Below are positions 50,135 to 58,810 of a stretch of DNA of 64,000 nt, one piece after another. Below the pieces are notes generated by a model. That model did not search any database. It was given only the letters and a program-made list of their open reading frames with translations, and was not told the DNA's origin. This DNA is from Mycobacterium marinum (GTDB lineage Bacteria > Actinomycetota > Actinomycetes > Mycobacteriales > Mycobacteriaceae), in assembly GCF_003391395.1 (NCBI RefSeq), contig NZ_CP024190.1:558001-622000 (forward strand), written 5' to 3'. Both the position numbers and the translations under genes were made by a program. The number at the start of each line of letters is the position of its first letter. Positions within the stretch are counted from its first letter, which is position 1.

Positions 50135-50791
50135 GTGCGTCGACTGGTAGCTGTTCTGTTCGCTGGAGTGTGCACCGTCGGTGTGGCGGTAGGGCTCGCG
50201 CCGGTGACCGCGGCGGCGGGTAATCCCTGGTTTGCCAACTCGGTCGGCAACGCCACCCAGGTGGTTTCGGTGGTCTCAACCGGCGGCTCGAACGCAAAGA
50301 TGGATATCTATCAGCGCACCACCGCCGGCTGGCAGCCGCTCAAGGCCGGGATCACCACCCATGTCGGTTCGGCGGGGATGGCGCCGAAGGCCAAGAGCGG
50401 CTATCCGGCAACCCCGATGGGCGTCTACAGCCTCGACTCCGTGTTCGGCACCGCCCCGAATCCCGGTGGGGGACTGCCCTATACCCAAGTCGGGCCCAAT
50501 CACTGGTGGAGCGGCGACGACAACAGCCCCACCTTCAACTCCATGCAGGTGTGTAAGAAGTCCGACTGTCCGTTCAGCACGGCCGCGAGCGAAAACCTGC
50601 AGATTCCGCAGTACAAGCACTCGGTGGTCATGGGCGTCAACAAGAACAAGGTTCCCGGGGGCGGCTCGGCGTTCTTCTTTCACACCACCGACGGCGGCCC
50701 CACCGCCGGGTGCGTGGCGATCGACGATGCCACGCTGGTGCAGATCATCCGCTGGCTGCGTCCCGGCGCGGTGATCGCAATCGCCAAGTGA
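50135..50791 (+). CDS. Secreted L,D-transpeptidase-like (YkuD-fold) protein (Rv0309 type)
   Basis: The 218-residue precursor has a signal peptide (about 1-28) and a YkuD-like domain. The GTG at 50135 gives the exact length of Rv0309 and places the signal peptide at the start. Candidate active-site residues are H183 and C193 (FFFHTTDGGPTAGCVAI). The canonical motif is S/T-H-G-C; here the residues before Cys are TAG, so it is a variant, and cross-linking activity is not certain. M. tuberculosis has the same TAGC form as I recall. It may modify peptidoglycan or another envelope polymer. Confidence 0.82.
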   Translation: MRRLVAVLFAGVCTVGVAVGLAPVTAAAGNPWFANSVGNATQVVSVVSTGGSNAKMDIYQRTTAGWQPLKAGITTHVGSAGMAPKAKSGYPATPMGVYSLDSVFGTAPNPGGGLPYTQVGPNHWWSGDDNSPTFNSMQVCKKSDCPFSTAASENLQIPQYKHSVVMGVNKNKVPGGGSAFFFHTTDGGPTAGCVAIDDATLVQIIRWLRPGAVIAIAK

Positions 50792-50799
50792 CCCTCAGG

Positions 50800-51288
50800 T
50801 CAATCGGCAAGAGCGCGACCGGTTTTCACCTGAAAGCCGATATTGGCCAACGACATCGTCGCCTCGTAGGTGCGGTCGTAGCCGGTGGCGCTGATCCGCC
50901 AGCCGGCCGCGGTGCGCCGATACTGGTCGCGGTAGAACGCCGCACCGATGAGCATGAAATTGGCTTCGGCGACGATCACCCGGTCCTGCAAATACCAGCG
51001 GCCGGTCGCCGTATCGCCGGTGACGGTGATTTCCGGATGGGTAACCCGATGTTCGGTGATGATGGTGGGGCCCAGTGCTGAGCGCATGTAGTCCACCAAG
51101 TCGGTGCGGTTGGTGAAGTGCAGCTCGGTGCCGACCGACGACCCGTAGTCGCCGACGACATCTTCGGTCAGGGTGTCGGCGAATTCGTCCCAATGCTTGG
51201 TGTCCAGCGCGCGCAGGTAGCGGTATTTGACCTGTTGGATCGCGGCAATGTCGGCGGTGACATCGGGCGAGACATCGTTTCGGCTCAT
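50800..51288 (-). CDS. SnoaL-like/NTF2-fold protein (Rv0310c type)
   Basis: The 162-residue protein opens with IQQVKYRYLRALDTKHWDEFADTLTEDVVGDYG, the typical start of the SnoaL_4-type NTF2-like fold. Such proteins include cyclases, isomerases and dehydratases of polyketide or steroid metabolism, and some have no known activity. The conserved Tyr and Asp of the first helices are present. The ATG at 51288 (MSRNDVSPD) gives the length of Rv0310c. It lies convergent to the L,D-transpeptidase-like gene, with 8 bp between the stops. Confidence 0.8.
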   Translation of the reverse strand: MSRNDVSPDVTADIAAIQQVKYRYLRALDTKHWDEFADTLTEDVVGDYGSSVGTELHFTNRTDLVDYMRSALGPTIITEHRVTHPEITVTGDTATGRWYLQDRVIVAEANFMLIGAAFYRDQYRRTAAGWRISATGYDRTYEATMSLANIGFQVKTGRALAD

Positions 51289-51365
51289 CACGCCATTGCA
51301 GCACAACTGCTGCCCACCGCGCCCCGCGTCTTTGGACTCGGCCCGCGGTGGCTTACCTTGGGAGT

Positions 51366-52595
51366 ATGAGCCAATCCCGGTACGCGGGGTTGTCCCGCAG
51401 CGAGCTGGCAATCCTGGTACCTGAGCTGCTGCTGATCGGCCAGTTGATCGACCGTTCGGGGATGGCTTGGTGCATTCAGGCGTTCGGCCGCGAGGAGATG
51501 CTGCAGATCGCCATCGAAGAATGGGCGGGTGCCAGCCCGATCTACACCAAGCGCATGCAGCGGGCGCTCAACTTCGAGGGCACCGACGTGCCCACCATCT
51601 TCAAAGGCCTCCAGCTAGACATCGGCGCTCCGCCGCAGTTCATGGACTTCCGCTATGCGCTCCATGATCGCTGGCACGGTGAATTCCACCTGGACCATTG
51701 CGGCGCCCTGCTCGACGTCGAACCAATGGGCGATGAGTACGTCTTCGGGATGTGTCACACCATCGAGGACCCGACGTTCGATGCGACCGCGATCGCAACC
51801 AACCCACGCGCCCAGGTGCGTCCGATTCACCGCCCGCCCCGTAGCCCAGCGGACCGGCATCCGCACTGTGCCTGGACGGTCATCATCGACGAGGCATATC
51901 CCGAGGTCAAGGGAATTCCGGCGCTGGACGTGGTCCGTGAAACCAAGGCCGCCGCTTGGAAATTAGCTGCGATCGATCCCTCCGAGGAGGGGCTGGCGGA
52001 CTACTCGGGTGCGCTCCTGTCCGATCTGGACTTCACCGCCTTCTCGCACTCCGCGCTGGTGCGGATGGCGGAGGAAGTGTGTCTGCAGATGCACCTGCTC
52101 AATCTGTCGTTCGGCATCGCGGTGCGCGAACGGGCCGGGGCGGACGCCGAACTGGCCGTATCCGTGGGCACCCGCCAGTTGACCGGCGTGGCCGGTTTGG
52201 CCGCCGAACGTATTCAACGGGCGCTGGGACTACCCGGCGGCGACGAAGGGGTGCTGCGGGTGTTCGAACTGCATCCACTGTTCAATCCCACTGGTTACGT
52301 TGTGGCCGAGACGGTTGCGGACCGACTGCTGGTTCATCGCTCGCCGGCCCACGACGACGGGGCATGGATTTCGCTGTGCACGTCGGAATCCGTGCGGCCG
52401 CTGCAGGCGATCGCCACCGCCGTCGATCCCCACCTCGAGGTTCGGGTGGCCGGGACGAACACCGACTGGACTGCTGAGCTGGTGCGAACCGAAAAACCGG
52501 CCGACGAGCTGCCGGAGATGTTGGTAGCCAAGGTAAGTCATGGTGCACAGTTTCAGTTCCAGCCCAGGCGTTCGCTGCCCCTCACCGTGGTCTGA
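51366..52595 (+). CDS. Conserved His/Cys-rich protein of unknown function (Rv0311 type)
   Basis: The 409-residue protein has the exact length I recall for Rv0311, from ATG 51366 (MSQSRYAGLSRSEL). No family of known function is recognised. Residues 96-168 hold many potential metal ligands: H100, H104, H108, H111, C112, C130, H131, H155, H165, H167 and C168 (segments HDRWHGEFHLDHC and FGMCH). This suggests a metal or Fe-S site. There is no membrane span. It is followed by a rho-independent-type terminator. The role is unknown. Confidence 0.8.
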   Translation: MSQSRYAGLSRSELAILVPELLLIGQLIDRSGMAWCIQAFGREEMLQIAIEEWAGASPIYTKRMQRALNFEGTDVPTIFKGLQLDIGAPPQFMDFRYALHDRWHGEFHLDHCGALLDVEPMGDEYVFGMCHTIEDPTFDATAIATNPRAQVRPIHRPPRSPADRHPHCAWTVIIDEAYPEVKGIPALDVVRETKAAAWKLAAIDPSEEGLADYSGALLSDLDFTAFSHSALVRMAEEVCLQMHLLNLSFGIAVRERAGADAELAVSVGTRQLTGVAGLAAERIQRALGLPGGDEGVLRVFELHPLFNPTGYVVAETVADRLLVHRSPAHDDGAWISLCTSESVRPLQAIATAVDPHLEVRVAGTNTDWTAELVRTEKPADELPEMLVAKVSHGAQFQFQPRRSLPLTVV

Positions 52596-52600
52596 TTTGG

Positions 52601-52633
52601 CGCCGCCTGTCAAGGTGGCGTTTATACCTTTTT
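52601..52633 (+). terminator. Intrinsic terminator after the Rv0311-type gene
   Basis: CGCCGCC (52601-52607) pairs with GGTGGCG (52614-52620; one G-U pair) around a 6-nt loop, followed by a T-rich tract (tttatacctttttg region, 52621-52633). It starts 5 bp after the stop codon. This is one of the few U-tract terminators in the window. Confidence 0.6.
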
Positions 52634-52659
52634 GATGACGACACGGCCTCGAGCGCATA

Positions 52660-52672
52660 CCAATCAGATTGG
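52660..52672. promoter_or_regulatory. 13-bp palindrome before the Rv0312-type gene
   Basis: CCAATC-A-GATTGG is a perfect palindrome, 75 bp before the start codon and between the terminator above and the gene. It may be an operator, but no known consensus fits. The region between also contains a TATGGT sequence (52703-52708) that could serve as a -10 element. Confidence 0.3.
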
Positions 52673-52747
52673 CAAGGAACTATATACGGCCCGTTCACGA
52701 CTATGGTTAACGCTGGCCACCGACCCTTTCGACGAAAGTATTCTCAT

Positions 52748-54628
52748 ATGTACGACCCGCTGGGGTTGTCGATCGGGACCATGAACTTGGTTGCGGCGTC
52801 TAACGGTAAGCCTGCCGTTATTCGCCGTGCCGTGCTCACACTGTACCCGCACTGCGCCCCCAAAATTGGTGTGCTCGGCGAGAACCCGAGCCTGGACCAG
52901 CCCGGCACCTTCATGAGCGGCTTTGTCGAGCGCATCGGTGACTCGGTCGCATTGGTGTCTCCGGACGGATCGGCTCATGATCCGGATCTTCTGATGGTCG
53001 AGGCGCTGGACGCGATGGTTGTTGCTGCCGGGGCCGATTCGAGTTCCTCCGAAATTGTGATTGCTGTTCCGGCGCACTGGAAACCGACAGCGGTACAGGC
53101 GCTGCGTAACGGCTTGCGGACACACGTCGGCTTTGTCCGCAGTGGCATGGCGCCTCGGCTGGTACCGGATGCGGTGGCGGCGATGGCGGCGGCGAACTCG
53201 GAACTGGGTATTCCGGCCGATGGGGTCGTGGGCCTGCTGGATTTCGGTGCCTCGGCCTCCTACGTCACGCTGATGGAGGCCAAGACGGATTTCGAGCCCG
53301 TCTGCGCCACAATGCGTTACGAGGACTTCTCGGGCAATCAGATCGACCAGGCGTTGATGCTGCACGTCATCGAGGAACTTGGCCCCAACGGCGTCGACCA
53401 GGCCGGGACCGCCGCGGCCAGTCAACTCGGCCTGCTCAGAGAGCAGTGTCGTGCGGCCAAAGAGCGGTTGTCCATCGACGCGGTAACGGAATTGGCCGTC
53501 GATCTCGCTGGATCCGCTGCGACCATTCAAGTCACGCGAGATCAGCTAGAAGACCTGATCCAGGATCAGCTCACCGGTTTCGTCTACGCGTTCGATGACC
53601 TGCTCGCCCGTAACAACGCCAGCTGGGCCGATCTCTCGGCGGTGGTCACCGTTGGCGGCGGCGCTAGTATTCCGCTTGTCACACAACGTCTTTCCGTCCA
53701 TACCAGGCTACCCGTGCTGGCCGTGCCGGAACCTGCGTGCGCGGCGGCAAACGGTGCGCTGCTGCTGGCCGCCCGCGGCAAGGAACTCGACTTCCGGACC
53801 CGAACGTCGATCGGTTTGTCGGCGGCTTCGGCGGCTACCGCCGCAACGACCGTGATCGAGCCGCCGGCCGGCGACGTCATGGTGATCGACCAGGACGCCC
53901 TGACCGATCGCGAATTGGCCTGGTCACAGACCGACTTTCCCAGTGAAGGGCTGGTGCGATTCGAGGGCGATTCCTACAGCGAAGAGGGCCCCTGCTGGTC
54001 GATGCGGTTGAACATGATCGAACCGCTCAAAGAACCGGCGTGGCGGCGATTTCGGGTGTCCCAGGTGCTGATCGGACTCTCGGCCGTGGTGGCGATGACC
54101 GCGATCGGTGGCGTGGCATTCACGTTGACGGCCATCGAGCGCCGCCAGAGTCCGGTGGTGCCCAGTGTGGGGCCGCTGCCGGCGCCATCTCGATCCATTG
54201 CCGCGAGCTCCGCGCCGCCCAAGGCGCTGGAGCCAAGCTTTGTCCCACCGCCCGCCAGCGCCGCACGGGCGCCCAGCGCCGCGCCCGCTCCCACCAGTGT
54301 CGCGCCGCCGCCGCCACCGCCGCGTCCGGTCGCAACGGCGACAACCACGGTGGCGCCCCCGGTGACGACCACCAAGACGACGGTGCCGCCCACCACCACC
54401 GCGGCGACCACCCCGACGACCACGCCGCCGCCGACCACGACGGCGCCCCCAACCACGACCGCGCCGCCGAGCACCACTTCGACGGTCAAGATGACCACGG
54501 AGTGGTTGCATGTCCCGCTGTTGCCGATCCCGATACCCATCCGGGTGCCGGCCAGTCAGGCGCCGCCGAGTCCCGTCTCGCAGAACCCCGGCCCGCAGAA
54601 CCCCTTCATGAGCCCCGGCACCCCCTGA
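52748..54628 (+). CDS. Hsp70/actin-like membrane protein with Pro/Thr-rich exterior (Rv0312 type)
   Basis: The 626-residue protein has a cytoplasmic Hsp70/actin-like ATPase-type region (about 1-390): GLLDFGASASYVTLM resembles the phosphate-2 motif and VVTVGGGASIPLV the adenosine motif, while the usual Asp of the phosphate-1 motif is Ser (LGLSIGT). One membrane span follows (about 437-459), then about 165 residues very rich in Pro, Thr and Ala. The end reads TTEWLHVPLLPIPIPIRVP, a motif shared with the next gene. There is no substrate-binding domain of true Hsp70. ATP binding is unproven. The function is unknown. Confidence 0.82.
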   Translation: MYDPLGLSIGTMNLVAASNGKPAVIRRAVLTLYPHCAPKIGVLGENPSLDQPGTFMSGFVERIGDSVALVSPDGSAHDPDLLMVEALDAMVVAAGADSSSSEIVIAVPAHWKPTAVQALRNGLRTHVGFVRSGMAPRLVPDAVAAMAAANSELGIPADGVVGLLDFGASASYVTLMEAKTDFEPVCATMRYEDFSGNQIDQALMLHVIEELGPNGVDQAGTAAASQLGLLREQCRAAKERLSIDAVTELAVDLAGSAATIQVTRDQLEDLIQDQLTGFVYAFDDLLARNNASWADLSAVVTVGGGASIPLVTQRLSVHTRLPVLAVPEPACAAANGALLLAARGKELDFRTRTSIGLSAASAATAATTVIEPPAGDVMVIDQDALTDRELAWSQTDFPSEGLVRFEGDSYSEEGPCWSMRLNMIEPLKEPAWRRFRVSQVLIGLSAVVAMTAIGGVAFTLTAIERRQSPVVPSVGPLPAPSRSIAASSAPPKALEPSFVPPPASAARAPSAAPAPTSVAPPPPPPRPVATATTTVAPPVTTTKTTVPPTTTAATTPTTTPPPTTTAPPTTTAPPSTTSTVKMTTEWLHVPLLPIPIPIRVPASQAPPSPVSQNPGPQNPFMSPGTP

Positions 54629-54849
54629 GCTAGCACCGCAGCGCCGGCCGATTTGAGCTTGATCAGAATCGGTCCGCGTCCTGGCCCGGGCGAGTAGTGT
54701 TTGAGCTGGCAAAACTGCATACGCGCCAGCTGATCCGGATGTAACTCGTCGCACCCGCATTGCGGCGCGAAGACTGTCGACGGCGGCCCGCGCGGTGCGC
54801 TCGTCCGCCCCAGACTCCATGGCTAGCTATCACCCGGCTTGGAGGGGCT

Positions 54850-56286
54850 ATGGACATCGTGCTTGGGGTATCGATGGAGCCCGGTGCGGTTCGCTTGGTG
54901 CTGGTCGAAGGCATTGATGCGGACGGGGTGACGGTCGAGGAAGACACGTTCGAGCTCGACACGGCCGACCGCTCGCAAGGCGCGCCCGCTGCGGCGGTGG
55001 CCGCATTGATCGGCACCCGCGAGGGTGCGATCGAAGGCGGCTACCGGCTGATGTCGGCGGGCGTGACCTGGACAGATCCCACCGACGTCGCGGCGCTGCG
55101 TGCCGAACTCGCCGGACATGATGCCGGCAGCGTCATGCTGGTCTCGCCCCTGCTGGCCGCCGCCGCGCTGGCCCAGACGGTTGGCTGCGCGCTCGACTAC
55201 GAATACATCGCGATGCTGTTCGTCGAGGCCGACAGCGCGACGCTGGCCGTAGTTGACATCGGCGACGGCTCGATCGTCGACCTGCACCGCAGGTCGGTGG
55301 GCGCCGAATCCACGGCGGCCGATCTGACTTCGCTAGTGGGCGGGCTGGCGACCGCGCAGTCGGTGGCCGAGGGCGTGTTCGTCGTCGGCTGTGGGGTCGA
55401 CATCGTCGCGCTCAAGCCCGTGCTGGAGGCAGCGACGTCGCTGGTGGTGAGCGTTCCCGAGGAGCCGGACATGGCGCTGGCCCGGGGAGCGGCGCTGGCG
55501 TCGGCCAATGCGCCGCTGTTCGCCTCGTCCACCTCGGCGCTGGCCTACGCGCTGGATCCGGGCACCGGCGAGGTGGATCCTCGTGCGCTCGCCCCCAGCT
55601 ACCTCGACGTCTGCGCCAACGCGGACCGCGGCGCCGGCGCGCTGGCCTACAGTGCCCTCGCCGATGACGGCGAAGACGCCGTCGAGGGCCGGCGCCGGCC
55701 GCTGGTGCTGGCCGGTAGCGCGATGCTGGGGATTGCCGCCTTTGCCGCTGGGCTGATGGTGGTGACGCTCACCTCGGACGTCCGTCCCGCTGCGGCCACC
55801 CAGCCAAGCCCGCGAGAAGGGGTTCTGACCCCAGCGTCGCCGGCGGCTCCGCCGAAGACGGCGGCTCCGGTGCCGGCCAAGGCGCCCGCGCAGGTGCCCG
55901 CCCCTGGTCCGGCGCCGGCAGCGTCCCCGGTTCCGGTGGCCGCCCCGCCGTCGGTGGTACAGCCACCCCCGGTGGTGCGGGCGCCGCGCCCAACGGTGGT
56001 CAAGCCGCCGCCGCAATACATTGCGCCGACGACGCAGCCCCGGCGGACTCCGGCCCCGCAGGCTCCGGCGCTGACCCCGGTGCAGGCCCCGGCCCCGGAA
56101 GTGCCGCCGCCGGTCGCGGTGCCCGAACCCGCCCCGGCCCCACCGGTGCCTACCCAAGCCCCGATGACGATGTACCTGCACCTGCCGTTCGTGTCGATTC
56201 CCATTCCGATCAACCCGCCCCCACCCCCAGCACCGCCGCCGGAGCCGGCGCCGGTCGAGCCGCCACCGCCCGAACCGGGGCCGTAG
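54850..56286 (+). CDS. DUF7159-like membrane protein with Pro-rich exterior
   Basis: The 478-residue protein begins DIVLGVSMEPGAVRLVLVEG, the opening of a mycobacterial family with a degenerate actin/Hsp70-like region (VVDIGDGSIVDL and GVFVVGCGVDI recall the phosphate-2 and adenosine motifs). A single membrane span lies at about 284-306, followed by about 170 residues dominated by Pro and Ala. The end, TMYLHLPFVSIPIPINPP, parallels the C-terminus of the preceding protein. A GGAGGGG site precedes the ATG. As I recall, M. tuberculosis lacks this gene between Rv0312 and Rv0313. The function is unknown. Confidence 0.75.
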   Translation: MDIVLGVSMEPGAVRLVLVEGIDADGVTVEEDTFELDTADRSQGAPAAAVAALIGTREGAIEGGYRLMSAGVTWTDPTDVAALRAELAGHDAGSVMLVSPLLAAAALAQTVGCALDYEYIAMLFVEADSATLAVVDIGDGSIVDLHRRSVGAESTAADLTSLVGGLATAQSVAEGVFVVGCGVDIVALKPVLEAATSLVVSVPEEPDMALARGAALASANAPLFASSTSALAYALDPGTGEVDPRALAPSYLDVCANADRGAGALAYSALADDGEDAVEGRRRPLVLAGSAMLGIAAFAAGLMVVTLTSDVRPAAATQPSPREGVLTPASPAAPPKTAAPVPAKAPAQVPAPGPAPAASPVPVAAPPSVVQPPPVVRAPRPTVVKPPPQYIAPTTQPRRTPAPQAPALTPVQAPAPEVPPPVAVPEPAPAPPVPTQAPMTMYLHLPFVSIPIPINPPPPPAPPPEPAPVEPPPPEPGP

Positions 56287-56353
56287 GCACGTGGCGCATC
56301 GGCTTGGGTGCGCGCAGACTGGGCATCAAGGGCATGAACCGCGAGGAGATGGT

Positions 56354-56740
56354 GTGGGCGACAACGGTGGTTTCGGATTTGATCCCGACGACTTCGATCG
56401 GGTGATCAGGGAGGGAAGTGAGGGGCTGCGCGACGCGTTCGAGCGAATCGGCAGGTTCGTCTCCGGCCCGGGTGACCGGCCCGCGTGGTCGATGATCTTC
56501 GAAGATCTCGGGCATCGCCGGCGCCCCGCGCCGGAAACCGCGGGCGAAGCCGGCGACGGCGTGTGGGCCATCTACACGGTGGATGCCGATGGCGGTGCCC
56601 GCGTCGAACAGGTCTATGCGACCGAACTGGACGCGTTGCGGGCGAACAAGGACAACACCGATTCCAGGCGCAAGGTCCGCTTCTTGCCGTACGGCATCGC
56701 GGTTAGCGTCCTGGACGACTCGTCCGGCGAGCCCGAGTAG
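56354..56740 (+). CDS. Small acidic protein of unknown function (Rv0313 type)
   Basis: The 128-residue protein matches Rv0313 in length from GTG 56354 (MGDNGGFGFDPDDFDRVIREG). It is acidic, has no membrane span or signal, and its middle (GVWAIYTVDADGGARVEQVYATELDALRANKDN) looks like a small alpha-beta fold. It lies 67 bp after the DUF7159-like gene on the same strand and may share its transcript. No function is known. Confidence 0.75.
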   Translation: MGDNGGFGFDPDDFDRVIREGSEGLRDAFERIGRFVSGPGDRPAWSMIFEDLGHRRRPAPETAGEAGDGVWAIYTVDADGGARVEQVYATELDALRANKDNTDSRRKVRFLPYGIAVSVLDDSSGEPE

Positions 56741-56787
56741 TCGGTCCGGCGCCGGTGCCGGCCCGCGAGATGTTGGTGCCGTGCTGG

Positions 56788-57516
56788 TCAGCCTTGTTCG
56801 ATGACGTTCCCGCTGCCGGACTTGCTGATCTTGGGTGAGCCCGACTGGTAGGTCACCTTGTTGTTGAGGCCCGAGGCCGTGATGCGGTCGGCGGTCTCGA
56901 CGGTGACCGTGTTCTGCAGCCCAGACACCGAAACGCTGGCGCAGTGGCCGGTGATGGTGACCGTGTTGGACATTCCGCTGACATTGACGATGTTGTCATT
57001 GCAGGTAATCGTCTGGCTCTGGTTGACACCCACAACGCTGATCGTGCTGCCCGCGGGCGGCCCGGCCGACGTCGATGGCTCGGCGGTCGGGGTTTGGGTC
57101 TTGTTCCCCGGGGACATCGGCCCCGGTGGGGTAGAGATCACCGTGGTGCCGGGCGACAAAGTTGTGAACGGTTCGGAAACCCGGTTTACCGCGAACAGGG
57201 CGACCGCTGCCACCGCCCCCAGGACGCCGACGACAAAAACGGCGGCAATTATCCAGAACGCCCGGTTGCCCGAGGACGAACGCGGCGTGGCCCCGGGGAA
57301 GGCCGGCTGATAGCCATAAGTCGGTGGTGACGGTGGCACCGAGCCCGGCGGCGGCTGGTAACCGGGATAACCCTGGTAACCCTGATAACCCTGGTAGTTC
57401 TGGTAGGCAGACTCGCCGGCCGACTGTGAGCTGCCCAGTTCGGATGCGCGCGCCGCATCGGCCAGCGGTTGCTCGAGCTGGCGGATCCGAGCTTCGGGGT
57501 CATCCTCTGGATTCAT
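56788..57516 (-). CDS. DUF3060 membrane protein with YQGYQG repeats (Rv0314c type)
   Basis: The 242-residue protein has an acidic N-terminus, a Tyr/Gln/Gly repeat (about 41-56, NYQGYQGYQGYPGY), one membrane span (about 87-110) and an outer DUF3060 domain (about 170-242). The domain shows repeated SG-x-x-N-x-V/I steps (GMSNTVTI, GLQNTVTV, GLNNKVTY, GSGNVI), which suggest a small beta-solenoid, and one Cys pair (C191 and C208 region: ITCNDN, GHCAS). The start at 57516 (MNPEDDPEAR) was chosen by composition. It converges with the previous gene. The role is unknown, but its exterior position fits an envelope protein. Confidence 0.8.
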   Translation of the reverse strand: MNPEDDPEARIRQLEQPLADAARASELGSSQSAGESAYQNYQGYQGYQGYPGYQPPPGSVPPSPPTYGYQPAFPGATPRSSSGNRAFWIIAAVFVVGVLGAVAAVALFAVNRVSEPFTTLSPGTTVISTPPGPMSPGNKTQTPTAEPSTSAGPPAGSTISVVGVNQSQTITCNDNIVNVSGMSNTVTITGHCASVSVSGLQNTVTVETADRITASGLNNKVTYQSGSPKISKSGSGNVIEQG

Positions 57517-57579
57517 GCACAGATGCTCCCACACCGGATTCGTGCCGAATAGGGCCTCTTCCTTGGGTAGTTTCGGTAT

Positions 57580-58599
57580 GTGTCGGACTTGCTGAACAGT
57601 CAGATCGTGTTGCGTCGTCGCCCCAGCGGCCTGGTCCAACCCGGAGACACGATGCTGGTCACCATGCCGGCACCCGAACCGGCCGACGGTGAGGCGCTCC
57701 TGCGTACCACCTACGTCGGTATCGATGCCGCCGCACGGACCTGGCTCGATGACCAGCCCGGCTACCTGCCGCCGGTGCGTTTGGGCGAGGTGATCCGGGC
57801 CGCCGGGATCGGCGAAGTGGTCGAATCACGTTGCGACGCTTACGCCGTCGGTGATGTGGTGACCACGCTGACGGGGTTTCAGGAGTACGTGATCATCCGC
57901 GACGACGTGTTCAGCACGCCGATCCCGGGCGAGGATGACCAGTTGGCGATCATGTCGGTGTACGGCCCCACCGGCGCCACCGCCTACTTCGGCATGACCG
58001 ACATCGGCCGGCCGCAGCCGGGGGAGACCGTGGTGGTCTCCGCCGCGGCCGGCGCCACCGGGTCGATCGCCGGGCAGATCGCCAAGATCGCCGGCGCCCG
58101 AGTGGTGGGCATTGCCGGTGGGCGGGAGAAATGCCGGGCGGTGGTCGAGAACTTCGGTTTCGACGCGTGCATCGACTACAAGAACGACGACTTGGACGCG
58201 GCGCTCAAAGCGCACTGCCCCCGGCGCGTCGATGTCTATTTCGACAACGTCGGCGGCCCGATCCTCGACGCGGTGCTGGGCCGGCTCGCTCCCAAGGCCC
58301 GAGTTGTGCTGTGCGGGGTTATCTCTAGCTATCTGACCGGTGAACATCCGGGGCCGGCCAACTACGTCAACCTGCTGTCCAAGACCGCGCTGATGCAGGG
58401 GTTCAACGCGCTCGATCAATGGGGCCGTTTCGACGAAGCCTTCGCCAACCTGCGCAAATGGGAGGCCGAGGGGCGTCTCAAGCACCGGCAGACCGTCTAC
58501 GAAGGTATTGACTCCTGCGTAGATGCGCTTAACGGATTGTTCACCGGGGCAAATATCGGCAAGACGCTGGTCAAGCTCGGCGAACCCTCAAGTGGCTAG
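57580..58599 (+). CDS. NADP-dependent MDR-family oxidoreductase (PTGR/LTB4DH-like)
   Basis: The 339-residue protein is a zinc-free medium-chain dehydrogenase/reductase. The nucleotide-binding loop is SAAAGATGSIAGQIAKI, followed by VVGIAGGREKCRAV, and VDVYFDNVGGPILDAVL is the post-fold motif of the prostaglandin reductase/leukotriene B4 dehydrogenase-like group. Members reduce alpha,beta-unsaturated ketones or quinones. It starts with GTG and is divergent from the DUF3060 gene with 63 bp between. As I recall, M. tuberculosis has no such gene between Rv0314c and Rv0315. Confidence 0.87.
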   Translation: MSDLLNSQIVLRRRPSGLVQPGDTMLVTMPAPEPADGEALLRTTYVGIDAAARTWLDDQPGYLPPVRLGEVIRAAGIGEVVESRCDAYAVGDVVTTLTGFQEYVIIRDDVFSTPIPGEDDQLAIMSVYGPTGATAYFGMTDIGRPQPGETVVVSAAAGATGSIAGQIAKIAGARVVGIAGGREKCRAVVENFGFDACIDYKNDDLDAALKAHCPRRVDVYFDNVGGPILDAVLGRLAPKARVVLCGVISSYLTGEHPGPANYVNLLSKTALMQGFNALDQWGRFDEAFANLRKWEAEGRLKHRQTVYEGIDSCVDALNGLFTGANIGKTLVKLGEPSSG

Positions 58600-58810
58600 G
58601 GCGCTTCGGGGTTGGTGGACTTCGCGATGCACCGAGATGCGTTGTGCTGATCCGTTTTTCGCGGACCGATCGCGGAACCGAGCCGTCCCGCCGCGACCGG
58701 CATTCGTTGGCGGGCCGCGGAATTGTTCCCCGGTTAGCGCTGTGACCTGCGGTTATCCCAGGATTGCTCGCTCGGAGTCAACGTAGCGGGGCGTTAGCTG
58801 CTATCGTCCC

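Noticed and set aside
54120..54540. Repetitive ACC/CCG-rich DNA as a possible tandem repeat or CRISPR
   Set aside because: It encodes the Pro/Thr-rich tail of the Rv0312-type protein; units are irregular and without spacers.
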